From positions 1 through 29,137 of the IMG/VR virus record IMGVR_UViG_3300010885_025933: DNA of 29,137 nt; one strand, written 5' to 3'. Source of the DNA: a virus. Numbering within the stretch: position 1 is the first letter of the stretch; each line of letters begins with the position of its first letter. Below, piece by piece: positions 1-10,900 of the stretch. Position numbers and translations under genes: made by a program. The notes below the pieces were generated by a model. It worked only from the letters and a program-made list of their open reading frames with translations. It searched no databases and had not been told where the DNA came from.

Positions 1-2202
1 AGCGGCGGTGCAGGTAAGCCAGCCAAGCAGACGCCAAACAGAACGACTACTCGCGGCACGATTGCGACTTCCCCATCTAAGGTAAATGTCTCTGGAGGTG
101 CTGGATCACCTGCTGCACAGACATCAAATAGCCCGCTGACGCGAGCACGAATTAAGGAACTGCTCAATACGCCAAGAGTAGAAAGCACTGGTGGGCAGAT
201 TGCCACAGCGCCAGAAACGATCAATGCAACGAGCAAGGTTCCAGTAGTTCGTACGATTAAGCCGAACTTTGAGGCGCTTGATCTTGGTGAGCAACAGTCG
301 ATTAAGATGCTCAAGACCTCACTCGAAGGTCAGAACATCAATCCCAACGACAACGAAGAACTACTCCTACTCCAGGAGATCCTGGCTCGCAAGCAGTTGG
401 TTGAGCCAGAGCAGAACCGACTCCGTTCGATGTTCCGCCGAATGGACAACCTCTACCACCCAGAGACCATCACCCTTGGCGGTGCTGACCACTGGTCGGA
501 TGACCCAAGCGCACGACTATCTGGTCGCGCTCACGTCTCGGTAAACATCCATCACGCCTATGTTCAGATTCCAGCATCGATTCAGGCTGTTCGACCAGTC
601 ATCAACTACGTTCCAACTGGAACTGAAACTGCTGACCGAGAAGATGCTCAACTTCGAGAGAAGTTGTACTTCCGTTGGTGGGATGCTAACGAGATGGATC
701 TTGCGCACGAGCACGCTGCCCTACTGAAAGAACTCTATGGTCACACGGCAGCAAAGGTTTACTGGGATGAGAACGAGGGTGTCCCAAAAATCTCAATCAT
801 TGAGCGACCAGAAAACCTTTACCTAGGATTCTCTAACTCCGACTATAGTCGACTTGACTGGGCTTTGTATTGCTACGGTATGTCGCCACAGTCCATTAAA
901 GAAGATTATGGCATCGACATCATTCCAGTAAAGTCTGGAACTGAGTACTACCCATATACAACCCGTGGAACCCATGATGACCCAATTGGCAACATCTGGT
1001 CCAACACTTTTGACAGGAATCCACTCCGACGCGAGACCGCATATGAGCGTATGCAGGTTCGCGTCTACGACTATTGGTATAAGGTTCCTTCTGCTCCAGG
1101 AAAGCCACCAGTGGTATACAACGCCATCTTTGTCGGAAACACGCTGGTAAAGAATGACCCACACAAGGAGTATGCTGGGCAACTTCCATACGTACACCTT
1201 GCAAACGGCAAGATTCCTGGAAGCCCATACGGTAAGTCCGCACTCCACGATGCAGAGCAGATGCTTCGCGAAAAGGACGAGCGAGTCACCGCCATGGCAC
1301 AGATGATCCAGTCTGTTGTTGGCGGTCAGATGTGGCAGTTGGTTGGTCCAGATGCTCCTGATGAGGTTGCTCCTAACGCCCTACCAAAGCCAGGTCGTGT
1401 TGCAACTCCTGGTCCTGGCAACGAACTTCGTGCCATCCAGCCGTTTATTCCTAACTTCCAGATTGAAGAGTACATCAAGCGTATCGACCGTGAACTCACG
1501 GTTGCCACTGGATTGAATGACCTTCTGCTTGGTCTTGCTCCTGAGTCAGTTCTTGGTTCGTCACGAGCCATCGCTGCACTCATCGCAAACTACGAAGCAC
1601 GACTTGCCCCTAAGCGTAAGACGTTCTACACGTGGATGCGAAAGGTTTGGGAACTATCTGCCCGTATTTGGGAGATCAAGGACCCAGCCGTTGCTGAGAT
1701 CATTAACGGCGAATACCGAATTGAGATTGTTCCACCAGAGTTGACCCCACGCGATACTCTCGAACTTGCCTCTACGGCGATCAACTTGGTCCAGAACCGA
1801 GTATGGTCTGCTGAGCGCGCAATGGATCGAGTCGGCGTTGAAGATCCAGTTGGCGAGAAGGAACTCATCCGAAGTGAGCAGACTGACGCAACGCTCAACC
1901 CATCTGCTGTTGCAACCATGGCTAACGTCATGGGTATCTTCAAGCAGATGCAGGCACAGGATGCCCAGATGCAGGCTCAACAGCAGGGTCAGGGTCAGAC
2001 TCAGCCACAGGCTCCAGTTGATCAGGCTGCAATCCAGGCTCAGTTGGCTCAGCAGGGCGCACAGGCTCAGAATGCCGTACGCACCCTTCAGCAGCCGATT
2101 GCTGGCAACCAGTCATTAAATCAGCCAGAAAATCAGTCTCAGGTACCACAAGAGGCTCTCCCAGCGAACGCCTCACCACTAGTCCCTGGAGGTAACGCCT
2201 AA
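1..2202 (+). CDS. Phage portal protein (5' end cut by window edge)
   Basis: Dodecameric ring protein at the head vertex through which DNA is packaged and leaves; it binds terminase, scaffold and connector. The reading frame is open from base 1 with no stop, so the first Met at 307 is probably not the start: no Shine-Dalgarno precedes it and the upstream 102 codons read as a Ser/Thr/Gly/Pro linker followed by helix. The core has a conserved portal look, for example HYPETITLGG-like text near DNLYHPETITLGG, a Trp/Tyr-rich wing, and the helix run NDLLLGLAPESVLGSSRA followed by IAALIANYEARLAPKRKTF. The C-terminus (about 1950-2150) is Gln/Ala-rich low complexity. It ends TAATG, overlapping the next start by one base. 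Family assignment is from recalled sequence pattern, not a search; the position before scaffold and capsid supports it. Confidence 0.8.
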   Translation, partial: SGGAGKPAKQTPNRTTTRGTIATSPSKVNVSGGAGSPAAQTSNSPLTRARIKELLNTPRVESTGGQIATAPETINATSKVPVVRTIKPNFEALDLGEQQSIKMLKTSLEGQNINPNDNEELLLLQEILARKQLVEPEQNRLRSMFRRMDNLYHPETITLGGADHWSDDPSARLSGRAHVSVNIHHAYVQIPASIQAVRPVINYVPTGTETADREDAQLREKLYFRWWDANEMDLAHEHAALLKELYGHTAAKVYWDENEGVPKISIIERPENLYLGFSNSDYSRLDWALYCYGMSPQSIKEDYGIDIIPVKSGTEYYPYTTRGTHDDPIGNIWSNTFDRNPLRRETAYERMQVRVYDYWYKVPSAPGKPPVVYNAIFVGNTLVKNDPHKEYAGQLPYVHLANGKIPGSPYGKSALHDAEQMLREKDERVTAMAQMIQSVVGGQMWQLVGPDAPDEVAPNALPKPGRVATPGPGNELRAIQPFIPNFQIEEYIKRIDRELTVATGLNDLLLGLAPESVLGSSRAIAALIANYEARLAPKRKTFYTWMRKVWELSARIWEIKDPAVAEIINGEYRIEIVPPELTPRDTLELASTAINLVQNRVWSAERAMDRVGVEDPVGEKELIRSEQTDATLNPSAVATMANVMGIFKQMQAQDAQMQAQQQGQGQTQPQAPVDQAAIQAQLAQQGAQAQNAVRTLQQPIAGNQSLNQPENQSQVPQEALPANASPLVPGGNA

Positions 2203-4976
2203 TGGCTCGACGAGGTCGTTTCGGTAATCCAAGCGGCGGGTCGAACCTTGCGATTACCATTCAGAATATGTTGCGCCAGAAGAAGGCGCAAGAAGAGCAG
2301 TTGCTTCTTCAGCGATTCCGAAATGGTCAAGCAACGCTTGCTGAAGTCCAGTCGTTCTATAACGATTGGATTTCCAGTGCTGGATATTCTCCCGATAGCG
2401 TTGACTATAAGCAGATTCAGCAGAGCATTGAGGATGCAAAGAATCAGAATCTAATCTTCCGTTATAATGACCTGTCTGCTGAGTTTGACAGGACAAATGG
2501 TGCCAATTACAAAGATGTGATGGACTTCCTCAACAATGAGGCAACGACTAGCACCGATTCACAGAACCGACAGAGTTTTGAAGCGCAGAAGCAAAAGATT
2601 ACTACTGGCTATATTCAGGGAGCAAAGAGTCGCCTACTAAGCGGCGAAATTACTATTGATCAGTTTAAGGCTGATCTTGCTGCCAACTTTGATTCAGCAT
2701 TCCCACCTGGAGATGAGTCTGCAAAGACTGCTCGATATGATGCGCTAACTGCTGAGTACGATGCAATGATCAGCGTATTTAACAATCGGATTAAGGCTAA
2801 CCTACCAGGAGCCTATGCTGGTCTTCAGTCATTCATTAAGACATTCCAGAAAGACTTGGTTTCTTACGGTGTTAACACAAACAGCGAACTATACACTCGT
2901 TCGCAGGCTGATGCAGTAACGGCAGTATCTGGGGCAAATGCAGCAGCAGCAACTCCATCAGTAAACCGTGCAAACAAATCTTCCGATAAAATTGGTGCAA
3001 TCCTTGCAGAACTTCAAAAGACTGGTCAAACTGGTTTACCAGCATTAACCGACAAGGACATTAAAGAGGGAAAGACATACGGCGCTGGGGATCTTATGAA
3101 TGATCCAAGCATTGTTGCAAAGATTGTTCGGTTGGTAGATACTGGTGTTATTGCAATGCCGCAGGGTCTTATTGACATGGGCATTACTGATACTTCACAG
3201 TTGTCAAATACTGTCGATGGTCTTGTTCGATCATACTCAGCAAATGTCGTAAGCGCAGCAACTATCGATTCTCGTTATGCAACTGCCGCTATCGGTGCCA
3301 AGATTCTTGCTTCACAGGTTGGAGTAACAACGGGTGTCGATGAGTTTAGGGATGCTCTTGGTCAGTATACTGATGACATTCATGCAGCACAGGTTCGCGG
3401 AGATGACGTTGCTATGGGTCTTGCAATGCACGCATGGGGTGAGTACCTAAATCGACGAGGATCTAAGTACGGTACTCTGCCATCCGATAGCGCCCTAAAC
3501 CCACCTGGATCTGGATCATCTGGTGCTGGCATTCTTGACTCTATTGCAGCCAGCAGGGCAGCAATGGCTGGTCAGCCAACCAACGGCACCCCAGCAGAGA
3601 CATACTTTGGCATCGCCGCTCAGGTAACTACAAACGGGGCAATGACATTCCAAGACGCATATGCCAATGGAAGTTTTGCTGCTGTTATGAAATCCTACAA
3701 CGATCTTCTAACTGGTCGAGCAGTTCAGCACGTATCTTACGATAAATCACATCCAGAACTTGGTCCAAAGTATACAACTGAGGGCAGAAGTCCACTAACT
3801 GCTCAGGGTGGAATTTCTGGATCTGACGTATCTGCAAAGGGTGGTCTTATGACTATTATGACCCTTAAGGACCTTGGTGGAGGAAACTTCGCCCCTGTTG
3901 TTCAGCAGGTTGAAAATATCGGAGTGGTAAATATTGCCCAGCCTGGAAGCACTGCTGCTAAGACCTGGGGATATATCTATCGCATGGAGAGCGGTGCAAC
4001 AGTTTATGCTGAGACAAATGGAAACTTCTACGATGGAAGTCCATTTGGTATAGATCAACGACCAGATAGCAATGGCAATATGATTGTTAACACCAATCCA
4101 CTTCCAACCGCAGTTGCTTCAAAAACTGCACCAGCATTCGATGTTCAGTCAGTTCTTAAGATTGCTGGCAACGGAGACCCATCAAAGGCTACATTTGATA
4201 GCATTCGAAGTGTTGTTTCCTCTGCTAAAAAGCAGATTATCAACAACGGTCTTGCTGCACTAATTCCACCTGGAAACAATATTGATACAATGTTCGATGT
4301 TGTCAACAAGACAGCAGATGCTCTTGAGATGAAGCATATTAACGATACTGTATTCCAACTCAAGACTAAGGAGCGTTCTGGTTACGGAACAGTTGATACT
4401 AGCGAATATGCAAAACTTGCTGCTCGTGCTAACGAAATTACTTCTGGTGAGGGTTCTCTTCCAGCGGATCAGCGAACAAGTGCTGGATCACTCTGGAATC
4501 AGCAAGTACTTCCAAATAAGGATAAGTACCACGAAGTTCAGCCAGGTTTGTGGAAGTTGAAGCCAGAAGTTATTGATGCAAAGAATAAAGTATCTCAAGG
4601 ATTCCAGGGTCTTGCAAATAATATCATTAACTTCGGTACACTTGGAACACCATGGGGTGGCGCAAAAACCAATACTGGTGGATACATTAATACGTTTGAC
4701 TCATATGGTCGACCACTTAATGACGTTATTGATCTACGTACTCCACAAGTTAAGGCTGCCCAAGATGCTGCGACCTCTAAAGTGTATAGCAATCTTGGTA
4801 ATGCCATCATCAACGGTACATTCGAATTCCCAACAGTTAAGTCCCCTACATTAGTTACAAGCCAGGGAAACCAGAACCTAAACAATCAGGCTCTGGAGGG
4901 ATTGCATTCTGCTTCAACGGCAGCAGCAATCGTTGCACCAACAAATACGTCCAAGATCAACATTGGGGGTAGGTAA
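2202..4976 (+). CDS. Large virion-associated protein, 924 aa, function unknown
   Basis: No family recognised. The ATG overlaps the portal stop (TAATG) and a GGAGG lies about ten bases upstream. The first 250 residues are charged and predicted helical, rich in Gln, Lys and Asp; the middle holds Gly/Ser/Ala/Pro-rich linkers (around residues 425-470), then a beta-looking stretch with many Gly, Asn and Thr (about 520-640), then another helical and Asn-rich tail. No signal peptide or clear membrane span is visible. It ends in TAATG with the giant gene, so portal, this gene and the giant gene are translationally coupled. The position suggests an internal or ejected virion protein that works with its 2136-residue neighbour; this is inference. 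Codon choice is AT-richer than in the capsid gene. Confidence 0.75.
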   Translation: MARRGRFGNPSGGSNLAITIQNMLRQKKAQEEQLLLQRFRNGQATLAEVQSFYNDWISSAGYSPDSVDYKQIQQSIEDAKNQNLIFRYNDLSAEFDRTNGANYKDVMDFLNNEATTSTDSQNRQSFEAQKQKITTGYIQGAKSRLLSGEITIDQFKADLAANFDSAFPPGDESAKTARYDALTAEYDAMISVFNNRIKANLPGAYAGLQSFIKTFQKDLVSYGVNTNSELYTRSQADAVTAVSGANAAAATPSVNRANKSSDKIGAILAELQKTGQTGLPALTDKDIKEGKTYGAGDLMNDPSIVAKIVRLVDTGVIAMPQGLIDMGITDTSQLSNTVDGLVRSYSANVVSAATIDSRYATAAIGAKILASQVGVTTGVDEFRDALGQYTDDIHAAQVRGDDVAMGLAMHAWGEYLNRRGSKYGTLPSDSALNPPGSGSSGAGILDSIAASRAAMAGQPTNGTPAETYFGIAAQVTTNGAMTFQDAYANGSFAAVMKSYNDLLTGRAVQHVSYDKSHPELGPKYTTEGRSPLTAQGGISGSDVSAKGGLMTIMTLKDLGGGNFAPVVQQVENIGVVNIAQPGSTAAKTWGYIYRMESGATVYAETNGNFYDGSPFGIDQRPDSNGNMIVNTNPLPTAVASKTAPAFDVQSVLKIAGNGDPSKATFDSIRSVVSSAKKQIINNGLAALIPPGNNIDTMFDVVNKTADALEMKHINDTVFQLKTKERSGYGTVDTSEYAKLAARANEITSGEGSLPADQRTSAGSLWNQQVLPNKDKYHEVQPGLWKLKPEVIDAKNKVSQGFQGLANNIINFGTLGTPWGGAKTNTGGYINTFDSYGRPLNDVIDLRTPQVKAAQDAATSKVYSNLGNAIINGTFEFPTVKSPTLVTSQGNQNLNNQALEGLHSASTAAAIVAPTNTSKINIGGR

Positions 4977-7900
4977 TGCCATTAATTTTTTCTAAGGGTA
5001 CGCAGACCACGACTAGTGGTGCTGATCAGATTCCAGTTAATGACAATGCTGGTGGTGGTCAGGCTTATTCAAGCCTTGGAAAAATTAATATTGATCTTAC
5101 CCAGCCTCAGAACTCAGTTGCTAACACTGCTACTGGATTTGCTGAGGGTCTTCAGGCTGTTGGCAAAGGTATTGTTAATGTTGCAGAAAACCTTCCAATC
5201 GTTGGTCTTGCAGCCAAGCCAATTATTGGAGCCATCGGAGCAGTTGCGGATGCAACCGTCGGCAACGTTGTCAACGCTGTTGCCCAAAGCCCAGTCGGTA
5301 AAGGAATCAATGACGTTGCTGGTGCTGCTGCTGGTATTGCTTTTGCACCAATTGATCTTGGTCTAAAAGCACTCACTGCTCCAGTAAACTATATTGGTCA
5401 GAGGGTTGCTGCTGCACGACTTCAAAATACTATCGAGCGAAAGAACGACGCTGTCTCCTTTATTTTTGGTAATGCCCCTTTAAGTGCTGCAAACATGGTG
5501 AAAGACGGAAAGACCATTGATCAGGTTGCAGAATCAATGGCGACACAGTTTGGAACTGGCGCAGAAGAAATGGGTGCATTTAGCAGCAATGGCTTTGCTA
5601 ACCTTATTTTTAATATTGCACTAGACCCAGTTACCTGGTTTGGTGGAGAATTGCTAAAGCCTATCGAAATTGGTGCAGAGGCTGCAAAACTTTCAGAGGT
5701 TGCCACTGAGGTATACCGAACATCTGCAAAGGCTGCTCTTGCCGATGCTGCTCGCTATAAGGACTTGGCAAAGGTTGCCGCTGGATCCGCTGCGAAGAAG
5801 GAACTCAAGGACCTTGCTGAGAAGCGCGTTGCTGAGGCTGCCGTCCAGACTCGCAATGCTGACTTCGTTGAGAAATGGGCTTGGGCTGGTGAAGTCTACA
5901 AGAACTCTTTCGGTAAAGTTAAGAATCCTTTAACAAAACTACTTGGTGCACCAATTGGTAAGGTCCTTGCCAACCGATTCTTTGAGGTTGCTTCGAGCGC
6001 CAAGGTTGGAGAGCACCTTGATGTCATTAGCAAGGTTCTCGGTAAGGACGCAGTAGACGCCGCCGTTGGGAATGCCGCACTAACACTATCAAACGCTACC
6101 AAGGCTGCCACCGCAGATATTGCAGTAAACTCACGTCGAGCAATCTTTGATAAGACTGGTGAGACAGTTGCAGCCACAGTTCATGCGGCAATCACTTCTG
6201 GGACAACTGGTCGCGCACTTGAGGACCTTATTGTTGGAGATAGCGGAGTAACTCTTAAGGAACTTCTCAAGTCTGGTGGCATTGCAGAGAACGATGTAAC
6301 AAAAGTATTGAAGTCTTTCGAGAGCGGCTACAACAAGGATCTTCGCCCGTTTTTTGAGCACAGCGACGTAAAGAAGTCCATGCAGTTTATTGGTGATGCT
6401 TTTGCCAAGGCTGATGTTCGTGCAAACCCAGACTTCTACCTACAGGTTGGAGACTTCCTTGGAAAGTCAAACATCAAACTTGGCGTTGATGCCGCCGTCA
6501 ACTTGCTGAATACCGCCAAGATGGATCTCATCCGCTTTGCCGAAGATCCAGCAATTGGCGTTCAGTATCTTTCTCGCCTACTTCAGCACGGATATGAATT
6601 GGCAGCAGATCAGGCTGATCTGATTGCCCAAACAACGTTCGATGGGGCAAAGGGTGACGTTCGTGGTCTAATCGACGTGCTTGAGTTCCAGCGTTCTGCT
6701 TCATTTGGAAAGTCAATGCGAACCATTGCTGACATTAAGAATGGTTTCCCAATGACATTTGCAGAGGTTCCAGAGACCATTGCCAGAAGGGCTGCAATTG
6801 CTTCTTCATTCTTTGGATCACTTCCGAAGAAAGAGGCTCAGGCTCTTGCCACTACGTTCGACTCCATCGCTGCTGCAACGGCTCATCGACTTGGTCAAAC
6901 TGTAGAACAGTATTACGAAAAGCACGTGTTTGGTCTCTACGGAAATGCAGAGGACAAGGCAGTTCAACTTGCTGATGAGTTGTTCAAAACAACTGGGGCA
7001 GCAAAGGCAGCATTCGAAAACATCAATGCAGAACAGGTACTCGAAAAGGCTCAGAGCATCCAGCCAACCGAACGCATGAAGGCTGCTGGTCTTGGCGGTC
7101 AATTGCCAGTTCAGGTTGTTGACTTTGGTGGAGATCTTCCATTTGCCCTGCCAGGAGGTCTTGCTGCCCTCGAGGATCCAGCGCCATTTAACTTCATCGA
7201 TGAGGCTATTATCGAGGCTCAGGCTACTAACAAGATTCCTATGGATGTTCGCGTGAAGATCTATAAGAAAATCTGGGCGAATAAGGCTATCAATATGCAG
7301 GATCCAATTGCTGTTGCTAACAGAGTGATGTTTGCGACTCTTTCTGGCAATGCTGGTCTTCTTCCAAATGCTGGTGTCTATGCACTTCTGCGAGTTCGAA
7401 CCCCTGAAGAACTTGCTCAGTTTGCTGCTAAGTGGGGAGATCTTGCCCGATCAGATATTAAGGCAAATGAACTTGGACTACAGTACAAGAAGGAGTTCTT
7501 CGGTGAGGGACCAAAGAACTTCTCAACCTCACAGGCTGGAGTTACTGCCGAAGTTGCTCAGTCAGAAAATAACATTGGCTACGCAATTAGGACGCTTGTA
7601 TTCGCCCATGACAATCCAAAGTGGTTTACCCTTCAGCCTGGCGAAACCATGGAGAAGTTTGCTGATCGACTAACTGGCATCACTGGTGTCGGTCAGAAGG
7701 TTGGAACATTTGCAGCAGAGTTGATGAATCCAGGTCAGTTGAGCCGTGGTGCCTATGACCTTCACATGAGCGATGCTGTCGTGAAGTTTGCTCGAGAGAA
7801 CAATCTTCTTGATCAACTTATTAAGGATCTTGAATTAACTCCTGGTGGCAAAGAGTTTGCAAAGCAGATTCAAACAAAGGGAGTATCTGCTCCAGCATAC

Positions 7901-10900
7901 GAGAGCAAGAAACTTGTTGGTGGATGGAAGGAAAATGTTGCCTCTGATGTAGCGGCAATGATCGATCAACTTCCAGACTGGATTGCTGGAAAAGATAAGA
8001 ATGCTAAGATTTTTGAGGGCAGTGCTGGAGAAGTGATTGCCAAATGGATTGACAGGATTGCCGCATCATACGATGCTGAGGCAATTGCAAAGGGCTTGCC
8101 AAATCCAGGAGTAAGCGAACTTACTGGGGCACAGAAGCAGTGGTTCATCTGGGACCTTCAGCGTGGCAATATCTCACCACATAGTTTTGTAAACACTGGT
8201 GTTGAGCAGATGGCTAAGGCTGAGCCTTCTCAAATCGGCGATGCCATGGCTGCAATTAAGCAAGCAAGTTCTGGAAAGACGTTCGCTGGAGTTGATCCAA
8301 ACATTATTGCTGAGTTCTATGCCAAGACTGGGGATAAGGTACTTGGCGTAACTCAATTTGACAAGACTGGTCGAGCAACGATTAAATTGTTTGAGGGGGC
8401 GGACGTCACAACCGCAATCCACGAAATTGGTCATTTTGCTCGTCGACAACTGGATCAAGAGAATCATGCGCTTCTGGAGTCAGCCTATGGAATTACTGGT
8501 CCATGGACAAAGGTTGATGAAGAGCGTTTTGCTAATGACTTTGTTCTTTACCTTCGAAGCGGAAAGGCTCCAGTCAAGGAGTTGAACGATACGTTCTCGA
8601 AGATTCGCGAGTTCATCGCTAACGTTTGGGACTCAGTCAAGTCAAGTTCTGATGTCAACGTTAAGCCAGAAGTTCGCAAGGTATTTGACAGCCTTTTTGT
8701 TACTAACGGTCCATCACTGACTCAGCCAACGGCAGACCTCTGGTCGCGAGTTACCCTCCTTAGCGACCGTCACCTTACCCAGGGTGTTCGAGATTCCATC
8801 TTGAATGAGGTGGACAATCTTCTTGGTAACGGCGATGGAAGCATTAAGATTACCGATCCAGCCCAGTCTGTTGTTGAGTCAGATGCTGTTATTGATGCTG
8901 CCCCAATCGCCGCCAATGACGGTAAGACATTCAATCCAGTACGCGGGACAGAACGAGTACCTGGAGATGGTCCTGGATTTGCTGTTGCCCTTAAATCAAC
9001 AGCCCCGATTGTTGGTCAGGAACGACTTGCCCTTCTTGCAAGCCCACAGAAGCAGAAGGAATTCCTCAATCTCTTTATCCGCAAGAACTACGAGATCCTT
9101 AAGCGTGCCAATATGAACATTGGTATCTATGACAATGGTAAAGAACTATGGATTGAATTGTCCAAGATGCATCAGGTTGCCCAAGATGCAATCGATGCTG
9201 GCATCAAGAACGGCGAAGAGTCGTTGTTCTCATTCCACCCAGATGCCACTGACGTCATCTATCTTGACACCGAGAAGGGTCGAGCAGCAGCCGCTGCCGC
9301 AGGCAAGAAGGTTGTTCAAAAGGCAGAAGACATCCCAAATCTAGAGAACATTGTTCGACCTACCTTGACTGAGGCTGAGAAGAACTCCAAGGTTAAGAGC
9401 ATCGCCGATATGCTTGTTCAGAAGTATGACGATATTGCTCGTATTTACTATAATAAGGGTGCAGATCCTATGGAGATCATTCAGTTCCTCCAGGATCACC
9501 CAGAGATCATTACTCGAGAACTTAGCACAATTGAACGTAAGTTCCTGCCAGAGGCATTTAAGAATGCTGAGGAGCAGTTGAACCTTGCTGGTTATCGATA
9601 TGGTATCGCACCAAAGAATGGCATCATCGAGCGTACGGCTACGGTAACAGATAGTTTTGGTCGCAGCCGACAGGCACAGATTGTGTCACCGTACACGGAT
9701 CTTCTGGACACGACTGCTATTAATAAGTTTGACGCCGCACTTCCAAGCAAGAATCTTCGACCAACTACGCTCGATAAGATTGTAGACAAGTTGACTCGAA
9801 CTTACGGAAGCGACGTCACTCGAAACAACTATATCCAACGACTCACTGCTGACCTGATGAGCAAGGCTCCACTCAGCCAGCGAGATGTCATGACAATTGT
9901 CAACCGAGTTGGCAATCTTGCATCAACCAAGGAGACTACGGTTAAGGGTCTTTGGTTTGAGAAGGACCAGATCGAAAAAATTTTTGTCGACGTTATGGGT
10001 GAGAAAAACTATATTGCGTACGCCGATAAGAATGATCCACTCCGAGATATTGTCAATGCTGCTGCTGGAGACTATGGCATTGTCGGTCTTGCTCCTGGGT
10101 TCAGTGGTCGAGTAAAGGCTTGGAAGCCAATCATGGGCGTAATTACCGACCGAGCCTACCCAGTCGCACGCTTCGGTAAACTTAACCCAATTTTCTACAA
10201 TCTCCTTGAGCCAATCGAAACTAAAATGAGCAAGTTTGTCTTTGATATTCGTTCAGAAGTTGCCAATGAAACGCTTCAGGATCGCGAATCGGCAGTTCTT
10301 CAGCGTATGTTTATTGACCAGCGTTCAGCCAACCGAGAGTTGAGCGAAGGGTTATTCCGAGATCAAGAGGCAAATATCAAGGCAACAATTACGGCAGTTA
10401 ATGAATCGCCTGGTCTTAAGAATGACATTGCTCGAAAGATTCAACAGATTGGTTTAATTAAAGATCTCAAGTTTGCAATTCTTGATCCACTTAAATATAA
10501 GTTAACTGCTCGAGACTTTACGGCAAGCACCTTGGCTATTCGAGAGTTTGATCAGCGAATGGCTGAGTATGCACCAGAGGCTTGGGCACAACTCAAGGCA
10601 TGGGGTCTTGGAGATGCTCGAACCGTGGTCAATCGAATGCTCGAAGACTACATGATTCAGTCGAACCCAGAGGCGATGGCTCGTGCCCTTAAGGATGGTT
10701 TACCAGAGTCGGTTGGTCTTTGGACCCAGGCTCTTACCCAGACTGGTCTTGAAGCCAGCAAGGCTCAAGAGGTCGCCGCTGCTGCTTACGGAATCTTCCA
10801 GGACTCAATGATTCGGGCGACTAAGACCGCAGACCGCTACCAATACTTCTCGCAAGAGCGAACCTGGTTTGAGCGAAGCATCAATCACCCATTCCTTGGT

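Noticed and set aside
823-1248. Minus-strand frame opposite the portal
   Set aside because: Shadow of the portal coding sequence with no start signals.
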